Shown here: in pieces, positions 9,798 to 23,240 of the stretch
How positions within the stretch are numbered: the stretch's first letter is position 1
Layout of the letters: every line of letters starts with the position of its first letter
From: Rotaria sp. Silwood1
Lineage: Eukaryota > Rotifera > Eurotatoria > Philodinida > Philodinidae
Assembly (NCBI GenBank): GCA_905250075.1
Contig: CAJNOP010000017.1
Coordinates: forward strand, 1,175,575 to 1,239,574
DNA length: 64,000 bases
Reading direction: 5' to 3'
Position numbers and translations under genes: made by a program
Notes under the pieces: model-generated
What the model was told of the DNA's origin: nothing
Databases searched by the model: none
The model's input: the letters and a program-made list of their open reading frames with translations, nothing else

Positions 9798-12700
9798 TTA
9801 TGTATTTCGAATAGTGGCTAAATTTCGGTCTGCTTCTTGTATTTCATCTAATTTTTTACTGAATATTTTCAAAAGTTTACCAGCAAACTCTTCTTGTGAA
9901 ACAAGTAATTTAGATACTTTTTGTCGTATTTTTTCGTTTTTATCAACATTATCAGGTTTAGAATGTGCCTATGAAAAGAAAAAGCAATCGATAGAATTAA
10001 AACAAAAACACTTCAATTCAACAAAAATATACTTGAAAACTTTCGTCTGTTGTAGACATAATATCATCTAGATCATCTTGGGTTAAATTTAATATTTTAC
10101 TAGCAGTATTCATTGCTGTGTCATATCCAGGCAATGTCATTGAAAATGATTCCCGTTGTCTTTGATGTTCACGGGCTCGTTTAAGATTATCATTCATTTG
10201 TATACTTCGTCGAATCATTTCATGAAGAAAACCCTAAATAAATTTTAAAAAAAAGCGGTTAACACAATCTCTACAAAATTAAAACATGAAGTACAATATA
10301 GCTGCTTTTGCTAATCATAATAAAACTGTTTCATTCCTTCTATGTTGTGACAAATCTCTTCAGCATTGTTTCAGTTAATCCTCAAGAACTACAAGAACGA
10401 AGTAGTTAAGATATGGGCAAGGAACCATTGCTAAAATATCTGTCATGGTCTGTAAGAGAGTCCAAATTTTTACTTCTATACTTCAGTACTCTTTTCAGAT
10501 CGTGTTTCACAAAAACATATTATCAGTAAACAAAATAAAATTATTTTCTTATTACATTAGTAAATCTTTCATATTCGTTTAAACGTCGCTGTGTACGATT
10601 GAATTCTAATGTAATTTTACTTAATGCATCTTGACTTTTTGTATTTAATGCTAATAATTGTTGTTCAGATGAACGACGAGCTGTTAATAATTCTTGATTT
10701 AACTGTTCTTGATTAAGACGATATTGTCGAAGTTGTTGTTCACTTGAACGATGTTTGATTTGAATATCTTCAAAACGTGTTTTCTATTTAGATGAAATCG
10801 AAATATTTTCAACAATAAAAAAAAAAAAAAACTTTTACTAATATCTGATGTTCTTCAACCAATTGACCATAACGTGTTTCAAGAGTTTGTTTTTCTCGTG
10901 TTACTGCTTGTAAACGATTTTTATGTGATTCAAGCTACAAAAAAAATTAAATAAAGAACCATCCATCAACAACAAACAACATATGTCGTTAGAATGATCG
11001 TTTATGATGTACTGTAAAACAGTGAAATAAGATGATAAAAAAAGTATAGAATTTATTGAAATATCTATTCAATGATATTATGTATAAGCTTGAAAAAATG
11101 TCTTCAAGTTTATTCATATTTTCTGTTATTATAATTAGATTATGGCTGTATATCCTGAGAAGGATAAATGAATCAGTCTATCAGCTCCATAAATGTTTGC
11201 TAATGTGAAATATATCCGAGTTTTGAATCGAAAATATTTTTAAAACAATTATTTCTTATAGACTTGAATTTATCTATTATTGACATACGTACTGAAATTC
11301 GTAATTTTTCCATTGTTTCTGTTAATGATTTGAGTCTTTCTTCATCATTCTATTGAAATTTCAAACAAAAAAAAATTGATCAATATCAATGTATAATTGT
11401 AGATTAATTACTTCATTTGTAATTTTTTCATTTGAACGATTAACAGTTGTTTCCAATTCACTCAATCGGGATTTATAATTTTCAATTAAACTTCGTTTAC
11501 TTGCTACATCACGTTCTGTATGTGTCAATCTATAAATATATACATATAACAAAATTTTCAAAAGAAAACAAATTTTTTTATTTTTTTTATTTTAGCTAGT
11601 CTATTATACTTTTCAGTTAATGATTGAAGATTTTTTGTTAATGTTTCATTATCTGTTTGTAAAGTTTTATTTAATTTTCGTTGTCGAGCCGCATCGAATG
11701 AAGTATTTTTAAGACGTGTATATAAATTATCAATATTTTCACCACTTTCAGAACTGACAGAATCATTACGTTGAGTTTCTTGTCCAGGTAATGTTAATTG
11801 AGTGAGATGATCATTTTTTAATTTATCACATTCATTTGCAAGTCTCTACAAGATAAAAAAAAAAATTAAAAATCAATGAATATAAATGCAAAAAAAATTC
11901 AAACTTGATTTGTCATTTTAAGAACATTAATTCGACTAAGTGTTGTTGATAAGCGTTGAGTAAGTTGTTCATTTTCTTCTCTCGAATCAGCAAGATTCAT
12001 TTCTAATTGTTCAATACGTCTACGCATTCCTCCAATCTAATCGAAAACAAAAAAAAAACAAAACCAAATTGATTATTACATTTGTAGATGATAATTTACT
12101 CTTGTTGGAGTTTTTTGTGTTGTTGATGGTATTGAAGGTTTTCTAATATGATGTAAATAGGAATCATGATGATAAGAATTTGCTAAGCGAATTTTATTAT
12201 TATTATTTTTCTTTAATGGACCGTCTGAAATAAACAAAACAAAAATAGAATGCTTTCTATTCGAAAAAAATGTTTTTTTTTTTTATTGAATTATTGACAT
12301 TTTCGTTTTGGTATTGTTGATGATATTGATGGTCGGCGTTTACGTTTCATTAATGAAGCTTGAGTATGATTATCACAAAGACTACATGTACGATGTCGTT
12401 GTCGTCGCCATGGATTTATATCAAGTCTATCAGATTTTGATGGTGATGTTCGATAAAGAATTGATGATTCATTTTGAAGATCATCGATAAATGTTGAACT
12501 TTGATTTTGATCAAGTAACATTTCTAAACATGATTTTTTTGGTTTCTTTTTTATTATTCTTTTTTTTATAGTTGATGATGAATTCATTAAAGTTTTTTTA
12601 TTAATAGTTTGATCATTTCGTTTTAATTTATGTATTTGATCTTGTAATGCAAGTATACGAAGTTTAAGTCGTTTTATTTCATTTGTTGTTTGTTTGTGTT

Positions 12701-15700
12701 GTTGAATATAATGTTGTTTTTCATCAATACATAAATCAAGATTAGTTTTTAAACGTTCATGTTCAAATATTAAACATGTTCGTTCATTTTCAAGTTCATA
12801 TAATTTTTTTTTAAAGTCTTCAACAAAACGTTGTTGATTATCATTAGTTTTATTTATTGATGGTGATGGTATTTTTAATTGAGAGCGTTCATCTTTATCA
12901 TTTAATACTAAAATTTCATTACGAAGTTCATTAATAACAATTGTTTGTTCATTAATTTCAACTTCTTGTAAATCAATTTTTTCATGTAAACTTAAACTAA
13001 TAGAAATAAAAACAAAAGCCGTTATTAAAATATATATGCAAAAGTAAAATGTTTCATTTACTTTTCATTAGTTAATCTTGTATTTTCACGTCGTAATTTT
13101 GTTACTTCATTCCAAACATTATCATCATCTTCTTGTTTAAATATTTTTCTATTTGTACCTATTTGTTTTTTTCGTCGTTGATTATAACATACAGAACAAC
13201 CAGATCTAGTTTTTCGTATAGCTTTACCATAAAAATAATCATTGTTTATTTGTTTTTGTAATAATTCATCATCAGTATAGGATTGTAATTCATCTTTAAT
13301 TGAACGATATTGTTTTTGTAAATGTTTAAGACGTAGCCAACGTTTATCATGAACTTTTTTTAATGTAGCTATTTGTTCATCACGTTTAACAAGTAATTGT
13401 TGAACATTTGCTAAACGATCTGTTAATGTACGAATTTTTGTTTTTAAATATTCAACATCTAATGGAGGTGATGATGTATTATCACGAACTGGAGGAGATG
13501 TACAACGTTTCTTTGGAGATGAAGATCGATGTAATCTGAAATATAAATTTAATTCATTATTAATTTTTTTAAACTGATTACGCACTTTCCAATGGATGAA
13601 TTTCGTCCAATATTTTCACTACAACTTTTCCAACGATTATCTGAAGATAATTGATCCTAGATATAAAGAACATGAATAGAAGATTGATATGTTGATTAAA
13701 ATAAGAAAGAGAAATTTACTGGTAATAATTTATCTCGTACTTGACGAAGAGTTAATTTTAAATGTTCGATTTCATTATCACGATGACGTAGAGTCTAGAA
13801 TAGGTAATATACATAATTTGAATTAATTGATTATTAATTAAATTTTTTATTTTCAGATATTTCTTTATTAACTGTGTCAATGATCATTAGGTTCTTTATA
13901 TGAGTAAAGAAATTGTTTCAAGCAGACGATTGCTCATTAAAACTAAAGCCTCCAGCGAGAATATTGTACAACTAGTATGTCATTAAGTGCATGCAATATT
14001 ACTCAATATTTCACAAACTTTCATCATGTTTTACATTATAATCGAGAATGTCGTCTCAAAGCTTTTTTTTGTGAAGCTTACATGTTATGCCTTTGTAGAA
14101 AAATATAATAGATGTAAATACTAAGTTGAGGTTTTGCGGTTTTCTCGTACATAGTAGTCAGGGTCATAGGTCAATGAGTATATCTTTCATAACAACGAGC
14201 AAGGCAGAGTAGTTCCTTAGCAATGGAAGAAAAGTACTCAAAAGTATTAATAACAAGACTTAAACTATACTAGAAAATTCGAAAGCTTTTCTCAACATGA
14301 GAATGGCTTTAAAATGCTCAGGAGTATTTTTAATTTGCTACGGTTGTCATATGATAGACATACAACGTCTAAACTGATCAAACTATAATTTTGGAAAATA
14401 ATCAATATGAGCGTTTGTTAGTTTATCAAGATATTTAATAGTGCTTTGAGATCTATTGTAGATATACCGGTATGTACAATAGGCTTGTTTGTCAGTTAAA
14501 ACAATGTTTAGAATTAGAGTAAGGTTAAATTAAGACAAACAGAATAAGAAAATGAAAAACAACAAAGCAAACAAAAAATAGAACACCAATAACATATAGA
14601 AGAAATATCTATTTGAAATGCAAAAATAAATACGACAAATCGTTTTCCTGATGATCGATTATCTTTGAAAAACAACTCTTGCCTTCTAGGAACTATTCAT
14701 ACTATGTATATTGTGTCGGTATAATGAGATTCAAGAACACACATACAAGTTCAATATTTTAGGACCGAAGGAACTATGCAGAAAAGTTTTATTCATACTT
14801 TTCAATAAACAAATCACTAGATTAACTATCAAAGTGGCCTATTTAACTTTTATTATTATTTTTTTTTAATGGATATCTTATATTTTTTTCATTTATTGTT
14901 TACATTATTCGAATGTGAAATTCAATATATTATCCTTGTAATTTCCACATTCAAATGATAATAATAACAACAACAAAACAAACCTAATTAGCAGAATATA
15001 CTATTGATTAAAATTATAACTATTTCAAATATATTGATTAAGATTTAATTAAATATACAATTTTAGGGATTTACTTACATTTTGAAGAGTTGCTATTTGT
15101 ACTCGTAATGAACTATCTTCTAAATCTGTATCTATATTTAGAAAAAAAACGAAGTCACTTTTTTATTTTCCATAGTATTCAATGATTAGTTTACTAGTTT
15201 GTTTTCTCCTTTGTAAGTCGCTGACTTCTTTTCTAAATAAATAAACAAACAAAAGAAAAAAAAACCAGATCTATAATTATCAATATAAATTTTGATTAAA
15301 TCTATACTTAAGATTAACAATAGCTTCTTCTCGTTCTTCAATTGTTGCTTTATATGAATCAAGTTTTTGCCGCCAAAGTTGAGTATCAGCAGCAATACGA
15401 TCAAATGTCTAATACATGAAAAAAAAAAGCTAAAATTAACAAAATTTATTCAAGACAAAAGAAAAAATATACCAGAATTTTTTCTTGATTAATAGCTTCA
15501 TAATCTGATTTTTCTCTTAATTGTTTTGTTAAATCACGAACATGTTCACACAAACCTAATAGTCGATTAATTTCAGTATTAGTGAAATAGAATAAAGCAT
15601 CCGAAATGCCTACGTTCATTTTCAATCTGACAGTCGCGTATTGTTTTTTCAAAAGTATGTACTTGTAATTGATGTAGTTGTTCAAATGTTCGTGTCTAAA

Positions 15701-16156
15701 ATAGTTTTCTTTTTATAATATTCAGAAAAAAGCAAAAGAATAATGATTTTATAACCTTCTCTTCGAATTGTCGTAATTGTTCTTCAAGTGCACGAAATTC
15801 TATATTACGTTTTTTAAGTGTATCTTCTAAGTATTGTTCACTAGATAAATATAAGGAAATCGAATAAATAATATATATCGATTAAGGTTCCACTGATTCT
15901 TACCGTTCTTCAATTTTGCTAATGGAAGCATTTTTTTCTTGAATGACCCGTTCAAGTTTTTCAATTAATTGTTCACGATTTTTCGTTCGAAGTTCTTCAT
16001 TATTTAATAGTATACGTTGTTGGTCATTTGTATACCTTGAATTGAAATATAAAGAAAAAAAATGATATCGTTAGGAACAGTATTTTTTTTCATATATCCG
16101 TACTGTGGTTCTATAAAGGTACTCGATGGTATTTGAATACCATTCGAAGCTGCCAT
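9798..16156 (-). CDS. Large coiled-coil protein, centrosomal type (centlein-like?)
   Basis: 21 exons: 16104..16156, 15904..16035, 15756..15840, 15614..15695, 15473..15555, 15308..15408, 15195..15232, 15079..15131, 13720..13794, 13586..13656, 13062..13535, 12299..12996, 12100..12224, 11905..12036, 11610..11845, 11412..11529, 11293..11349, 10839..10934, 10556..10783, 10033..10233, 9798..9968. They sum to 3309 nt, 1102 residues, all phases consistent. The protein starts MAASNGIQIP and is almost entirely heptad-like coiled coil rich in E, K, Q, R and L. Two CxxC motifs (GCSVCY, TCSLCD) sit in basic linkers. The C-terminal part (ASKILNLTQDDLDDIM, then a helical tail) is the most family-specific segment. 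Length and layout recall centriole/centrosome scaffolds such as centlein; the name is a guess from layout. The donor after the 12299 exon (GTCAAT) is weak, and without it the frame stops at 12291. Confidence 0.75.
13795..15078 (-). other. Largest intron of the coiled-coil gene
   Basis: A 1.28-kb intron between exons ending ATLQN and beginning TLRHRD. No nested gene or element recognised. Confidence 0.6.
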
Positions 16157-16624
16157 ATATAGGTATAGAATTTCTTTTTACAAAAAAGTCAATTCATTAT
16201 CGATCATTACGCATGTATTCTCCTCTTGTCACCTTGGTTACCTTCTCCTTATTGACTTCACTACAATAAAGTGCACAACTGCATTAAATATGCAGAACAA
16301 CGAAAAAGATCATTGCAAAAAAATCGCGGTTTTTTTAAATTTTCATTGTTAAGAATTAAGAAAATAATTTTGAAATTAATTTATTCAATTTTCAATTCTA
16401 AATATTCTTTTAGAATCTTTAATTGTTCGGAGGAGATCGATTTTAAATCATTGTTCATTGTTACTAAACAAGGGTCGTCCGACGACTATAATAAAACTTA
16501 TTGTTAGTCGTTGTTTTTCTTTCTTTTTAAATTTAAACATCTTCGATATAATCGTCGGTTATATTCGTTCTATTTGCTTCAAAATTTAAACAGTCGATTA
16601 GCAAACTAATCTAATCTAATAATA
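16157..16624. promoter_or_regulatory. Divergent intergenic region (probable bidirectional promoter)
   Basis: 468 bp separate the start codons of the minus-strand coiled-coil gene and the plus-strand lysine-rich gene, so both promoters and 5' UTRs must lie here. No TATA box or other motif could be assigned with confidence. Confidence 0.5.
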
Positions 16625-18050
16625 ATGCCACCAAAAAAAGGAGCTGCTGCTAAAGCAACAACTGAAGTCGATACTGATCAAAAACAACTTCAAGTTAGTT
16701 TATAACTAATAATGAATTAAGATATTTAAAATTTTTGTTTATTTAGAAAAAACAAGATGAAGAAAATCAACAACCGACAGAAACCGAACAGTCAAGTCCA
16801 AAGAAAGCAACCAGTGAATCAAAAAAAACTACAGTAAGTTATATTTAATTTGAATTTCTAAAAATCATATAAATTTTATTAACTAGAATACTAAAGGTGC
16901 TCAATCACGAAAGAAAGTCGAAGCTGAAAAACTTCAACATGAAGCATCTGGTGTAAATATTTATTGAAACTCATTGTTGTTTTTAAAAACTTTTTCAATT
17001 TTAGGTTACTGAACGTACAAATACAAAATCTGAAACAGGTGAAGATACAAATGAAGAAGATAATGATGATAAAAAAAATAATAGTTCATCAACAACACAA
17101 AAAAATGCAACATCAACTGAAGTAAAACCAACAACGAAAACTACTGCAGGTCGTGGTGGTAAACGACAACCAGCAAAAACTATGCCTAAAACTGATGAAC
17201 AAAATGAAGAAGATCAAGAAAATGAAAAAACAACAACTTCTACTAAAGCACCTGCAAAAGGTAAAGCTGCTGCTGCACAAAAAAATAAAAAACCTGAAGA
17301 AGATGAACAAAAAGATGCTGGTAATGAATTTAAAATGATTATGAGTATTTGATAATATGTTTGGTTTCTAGGTACAGGTGAAGAGGATGAAGCTGGAAAT
17401 GAAGTTGATTCACCAAGTAAAAAAACCAAGGGTAAACCTACTCGTAGACAAGCTCAAAAAAATAAAACTACTACACAAGAAGTTGAAAATGAATATGGTA
17501 AATAAATTAGAAAAATTTTATTTTCAAAAAAAAAAAAAGAAAAACATCTTTTAATATTTAGAACAAAACGATGAACCTGATACAAAAAAGAAAACAACTG
17601 GTAAAAGAGGAAAAGCTCCAGGATCATCAAAAAAACAAACAACATCTGTTGAAAAATCTGAAAATGAAGAAACACCTGTAAATGATGATCTTAAATTATC
17701 GGAAGATGAAGAAACAGCAGATGATAAATCTAAAGCTGCAACAACAAAAAAAGGACCAACAAAACGATCAGCACCAGCATCAGGCAAAAAAACTAATGCT
17801 AAAAAGAAAGGACAAAGTGATGAACCATTTGAAGATCATACAAATGATGAAAAAAATGAAGAAGTTGAAAATAATACTGAAGATGGTTAGTTGAATATTT
17901 AAAAAAAATTTTGTTGTTTATTAAATCGAATTTTTGTCTATAGAAGCTTCAACAGCTAAACAACAGAAAAAAGGTCGTGCAGCTGATAAAGCTCCAGTAT
18001 CAACAAGCAAGGCAAATAATCGTGGTGGCAAGAGAACCAAAGCTACATAA
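16625..18050 (+). CDS. Lysine/glutamate-rich low-complexity protein, probably nuclear
   Basis: Seven exons: 16625..16693, 16747..16833, 16887..16952, 17005..17320, 17372..17497, 17562..17885, 17944..18050. Sum 1095 nt, 364 residues, phases consistent. It begins MPPKKGAAAKATTEVD and ends GGKRTKAT. The chain alternates basic blocks (KK, GRGGKRQPAKT, KRGKAPG) with acidic ones (EEDNDD, EDQENE), and has no recognisable folded domain, signal peptide or membrane segment. Such composition is typical of nucleolar or chromatin-associated disordered proteins, but no family is recognised. The short basic motifs could serve as nuclear localisation signals or DNA contacts. It shares a promoter region with the coiled-coil gene. 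Confidence 0.75.
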
Positions 18051-20564
18051 AAAGCAACAAAAAAAAAATCAGGATTTATTTTCATATCTTGTTACTAATT
18101 GTATAGATATAATACTCTTGTGTTTCTCTCTATTGATTCAATTATGTTTGTTTGTTAATTCTTTCTTATAATCAAACTCGATGTATTCTTTCTTCTATTT
18201 TCACTTGAACTGAATCATGCAAATGTAATTGATTAAAACACGAAAAACATTTAATAATTACCTCAAGTAAAATCATTTTACTCTTATCTATAAAGAATCA
18301 TTTATACGTTTCTTTTAAAATCCTATGAAATGGAATGATGAAATATTCAAAATCATATAAACTTGTTCAATTTATTGACGATAACAAACTATTGCAATAT
18401 ACGCTATATACTATAAACGCATTGCATGATTGATGATGTAACCTCTTCAGCTGCTTTCATCGGATTATAATGATTTTTTCCTCATAGATACTACATAGTG
18501 TTCTAGTGAAAACTCAAGAAGTGAACTAAGTTTCATAGAAAACAAACAATGATCTTTTTCATGGATTATGTATACAACATGCGTTTTGTTTTGAAAGCTT
18601 CATATCTCACAAAGAGTTTATTCGGCAATTTAGAATTTTTTTCATGGAAGATAATCTAGTTGATATCTCTATGTTCATACAGTTTCAGATCAAAATTCGA
18701 TAGGATAATCCAATCTTAATAGAAGTCTAAATTCATTTAGGGTTTTTATTAGAACTTTAGCTAATATCTGTAGGCGAAATTCAATTGAAAATGGAAGAAA
18801 TAGTTGAAGAAGTCTCCTCGTAGATTGTTCCATTGGTATGCCAATAAATAATCAAGAGGATCACATCAATAGATGTATTATAATACATTGTTGATTAGCA
18901 TAAAATTTAAATAAACATGTTCGAAGTGTGAACCCATTGGCTCGAAAATTATATAATAAAATCAATTAATTAGATATTGTTTCTTACATGTAATAGTATT
19001 TACTATGTGATTGAGCAAAATATTTGAATTAAAACTGATACTTCGTTGAGAAAATGTCTGTTTTCAATTAAAAATCTTACATCTGATATTAATTAATACT
19101 TAGGAATAAGTTAATTAACACAGCTATTGTATATGATGTCTTTTATTTTTCGTAATATATGTTACATCGATATTTAAATGATCAATCAATAGAGTTTGAA
19201 GGCTTGAGTGCGGGTAAAAAGAAGACCTATACTCATACTCTCAAGCTGAACATCAAGGAAACTTCTTTATATCATAGAAAATTAAACAAAGTATGTTGTA
19301 AAACTAACATTCTTTTAGCAGACTTGTCTAAAGTTCTGCTTTTTCTTACAGTTTTATTACAAAAGCGCTCATGAAAATGTATAGAATTAACTTCCCACGA
19401 AAGTCAACGAAATTTATGCCAAAAAAATGAAAGCATTTAAATAAAAAATTCAAGAAGTTTTCTAAAATTTTTACTTCAGAGATTGTTTCAGATGGATTAA
19501 GACTCGTGCAGTTGTAAAACTTCTGTGAGATGACAACATTTTGTACGTTCCGTAAAAAGATTATTTTTGCTTGCAGTTTGACTCTATACTTTGACAGAGG
19601 AAGCTGCTACTGTAATATGTCATTCTCCTAATATGCCAAACCTAAGACTAAGAGAGACTTGGACTTCCATGCTTCGTCGTTTATGTTCGAAAGCTTTATT
19701 TTATTATTTTTATTTAAAATAAATCATAAACATTCAAACGTCTAACTCTATGCATTTTTTTTATCAATGCTTCAGGTCTGACCTGGTTCTATACGTTTTG
19801 GAAATTAAATGTTAATGCATCATCTCATGATTCAAGACTACGTCGACAAATTCATTTTCTTTCAGAAGCAAATACGTGAATCAAGCATCCATATAGTGTG
19901 TTAGAGGTTATTTTTACGGACAGAAGATCTTGTTTAGAGGTAAACCAGTTCGATACTAAAATTTGTATTTTTTCTATTGCAATAATTGATTGTCAAAGTA
20001 TAAATGCTCTTATCTGTTATTATAAGTATCACTTATACCCTATATTTATTTTCTTTCAGTTCTTCGTTATATGCCTGATCATATGTTGTTTTTCCTATTA
20101 TAATTAGCTTTTTGACTATGCAAAACAATATAGATATAATTAAAAAAAATTGTAACAATTAAAGTCTTGCTTGTATGAAAAATAGTTATGATGATTTTCT
20201 CTTTGCTTAAATTTGTTATTTGTGTAACAACCTGTTATTATCTTATTTTTATGGAAATCAATTAAGTGAACAACTGAAATTAGCATGATACACTAATGCA
20301 AAGTTATAGAATTCAATGTATTGAAAAAATTAGAAATATTAGTCATCCTAATTTGATCTGCAGACTACTTTCTCATTTTTAGCCAGGCTTATTGATAGTT
20401 CTGTTGTCTATCTTGTTAATAATAGTATCATACATTACATTGATATACTTCAGCTAAATCATTACTATCATTTTTGACATGAACAGTCGAGAAAAACTAT
20501 TTTATTTTATTAAATTTTCATCGAAAGTGCATACAAACGATTATTTTTGTCTCTTTTTCTTCGT
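18051..20564. other. 2.5-kb intergenic region
   Basis: Lies between the 3' ends of a plus-strand and a minus-strand gene. I see no gene, RNA or clear repeat. Short open frames here (for example 19159-19374 and 19898-20107) have no acceptor/donor support or protein-like composition. A minus-strand AATAAA at 20501-20506 belongs to the DNase gene. Confidence 0.5.
20501..20506 (-). promoter_or_regulatory. Poly(A) signal, DNase I-like gene
   Basis: AATAAA on the minus strand 59 nt past the stop codon. Confidence 0.45.
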
Positions 20565-21633
20565 TTACCACTCAATATCGAATTTAATTGGCACATGATC
20601 ACTGACACCCAAAGCTTCATCCAATGTCATACCGAATCGTTCTTGATAATTAACAGTTGTATTACTGTTTGGTACGATAGCATTAACAAATCTATCACCA
20701 TTAATAAAAATACGATCATATGTGCATGTTTGTCGTGTGTTTGTTTTAACCTGATTATTAATTATCCACGTGAAATCAACATAATTGATTGATCTAAACA
20801 AAAACGAAGACATGAAAGATATAAAGATTAAATTTATTTTTATTTTGAATAGATTAAACTAACCGAAGTATTAATTGACGTCTAAGTGAAATATATGAGC
20901 AATCAGCATTAAAATCACCAACAATCAAAATAGGATGATTAGTTTTCAAACTTGGTTTATTATCAACTGTTGCATTAATAACATTTTGTTCTAAAGCATC
21001 AATGAATGATGTTGGTGTTTCATCAAAATATTGTGGATGTCTAACAATAAAATCTTCAATAACAGCACGCATACTAAGTAATTCCGCATATGCATCATCA
21101 GGTCGTAAATGAACATCCATAATAGTAAAGAATTCAACACCAGATTTTTCAGGATTCTTAACTTTAAATGTACCAACAAAACTAAACAATAAATTTCACG
21201 AAAAAATAAGACAAAATAAATTTTAATTAAATTCTTACGGTGGTCGTTCAAAGAGATCATCAACATCTTCATAAAGATAAGCTTTAACAACTTGAACACC
21301 GGATGTAGCTTCACGATTGAAGAAAGCATATTGTTCTTTTGTATTTGAACGTCCAGCACGTTCACTTAATGTTAATGTATATGGATTTGAACGTGAAACT
21401 TGATTTAGTGCTTCATGTAAAACATAAGGAGCTCTTCTGGTAGCATCACTTATTTCTTGAATAATTGCCAAATCAAAATCATTAATAATTTCAGCAACAA
21501 CATTTGTTAATGTTGCATTAGCAGATTTTTTACTTCCATATTGATGTAAATTAAATGAACCGATTCTAACAGCCGAAACACACGTACCAAGTGCAATTAT
21601 CAAGACTAGGACATTGGAAATAAGTCGCATCAT
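20565..21633 (-). CDS. Secreted DNase I-family endonuclease
   Basis: Three exons: 21239..21633, 20864..21181, 20565..20793; sum 942 nt, 313 residues. The start at MMRLISNVLVLIIALG gives a clean signal peptide with likely cleavage after CVSA; an in-frame upstream extension lacks sense as protein. Family marks in order: IGSFNLHQYG (N28), IIQEIS (E60, metal/catalytic Glu), DVHLRPDDA (H156), GDFNADCSYI (D221, N223), TCTYDR, and SDHVPI (D303, H304). The cysteine pair C226/C261 matches the essential disulfide of DNase I by spacing. All catalytic positions are present, so it should be active, cutting DNA with Mg2+/Ca2+ in an extracellular or gut/lysosomal setting. Closest in type to DNase I/DNASE1L proteins; the exact subfamily cannot be told. 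Poly(A) signal at 20501. Confidence 0.92.
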
Positions 21634-23240
21634 TGTCGTAATTCTGATATTGACTTTCAAAGGGAAGTATATATGTGCGAAGTGTATTGGAATAGTGAAT
21701 TGCTTCACTATTTATTTCAATTGAGTTTTACTGAGAAATTCATTGGGTTTAGTTTAGAATTACATGGCACAGGTGGTCAGAAAAAATAAAGCTTAGTTTT
21801 CTTATACACTTCATGCATATACAACCGTTTGACTTTGAAAAATGTTATTTTCAAGATCAATTTTCAATTTTAATTTTCTTTTTAATATTTATTTTTTGCT
21901 TGGTCATATCTGCAATCGTCGAAAAACAGCGATACTTAACAAATCTCATCGAGGTTTCATATTTACATAGGTGCAATCAATTTTTATTGTTCTATATAAG
22001 AATAATCGATATTGTGAAATAATCGTTTTATCTATATATTAATTCGAAATTTAATATTTTGATTTAAGACTTTGTTATTTTGATTTGAAATAGAAAAAAG
22101 ATTAACAACAAGTAAATAGATGATTGGTTGGTGAAGAATAGTGTTCAGGTGTGATGAAATATTTTTGATATTGATTATTTCGAATATATAGAGTGAGTCA
22201 AAAATAACTTAGCCCTACCAATAAATAATTGAATCTTTTCGCCCTAGCTTGACTAAATGAGTTGATATTTATTACTTATGATAAAGAAATGTTCATAATT
22301 TCTATGCATGTAGATAAGATTGCAAAGAATCGTTTTGAAGTATTTTGATCGATTTCAAAAAGAATTTTTATTCTCTCACACTTTGCGCAAAAATCAGCGC
22401 AGTGAAAAAAAGTCACATTGGTAAGACAACGTATGAATAATTAAATCGCCTTTTTTTAGCCATCATATGCTATCAAAATGCCCTCAGATACACTTTTCTT
22501 TCTTCTTTCATTCTTCTAGGGCGCAAAAGTAATTTGCACGATATAAATCCTTTTCTTTAATGTATGACGAAGTATACTCGAACGCGTTCTCTCTCTACGC
22601 TTATTCAATGCCCATTCTTCTAAAGGTGTGAGTGTCGGATGTAAGTTTTGGTGAAATGGGCAAAAACAAGACACTCACGCACACTCTGTACATCATAGTT
22701 ACGGATCGTAATGTCTTCGAAATATAGTCTTCAATATTTTTAATTGTTTTGGAATGGAAAAATAATGTTATTTCTTATTCCCAAATTTTAGATCACCCTT
22801 TTCTCTTTTAGCAATGGAAAGTTTTTCATTAGTTCAAGTCATATCATTTATCGATTTAATTAAATTCAAATCATCTATCATCGACAATTGTTTTTTTTTT
22901 TATTATCTCTTCTTACTTTTCACATACGTAAAAATAGAAAGAAAAGCTGAACTCTTGTTAGTTGCTGTAAAGAAGATCATGTTCATGCATCGTGAAAAAA
23001 TAGATGTAAAACAAAAAAAAAACGAGGTGGGGAAATATGTGTAAGATATTTAACAATTGATTCAAAAGAAATTAAAAACCATTTTATATTTATATAACAA
23101 ACAATACACACATATCGTTCGTGAGTAGACGAGAACAAAAAGAAAAGGAGAACAGTTTCCTACTTCTTCGTCGTTGTTTTGAAGAAGAACATCATTGTAA
23201 TATAAATAACTATGACACATTATATAGAATAAAAAATGAG
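21634..23240. other. Intergenic region between DNase and supervillin genes
   Basis: 1.6 kb: the promoter side of the DNase gene and the 3' flank of supervillin. No gene recognised. Two mariner-like terminal motifs (near 22198-22225 and 22517-22540) face outward and do not pair. Confidence 0.45.

Noticed and set aside
13861-14880. Nested gene within the 1.28-kb intron
   Set aside because: No open frame with splice signals or family features was found.
15590-15660. Unspliced frame through MNVGISDALFYF in the coiled-coil gene
   Set aside because: It breaks the frame with the preceding exon. A GTAGGC...CTATTAG intron of 58 nt restores continuous coiled coil (IENER to LCEHVRD).
17113-17787. Minus-strand frames rich in Phe/Ser/Cys
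   Set aside because: They are the antisense of the lysine/glutamate-rich exons.
21634-21708. Longer DNase N-terminus
   Set aside because: The upstream in-frame residues would bury the signal peptide; the ATG at 21633 gives a typical secretory start.
22198-22540. Mariner-type element between AGCCCTA (22225) and TAGGGCGCAAAAGTAATTTG (22517)
   Set aside because: The two motifs face outward rather than inward, so they cannot be the ends of one element.
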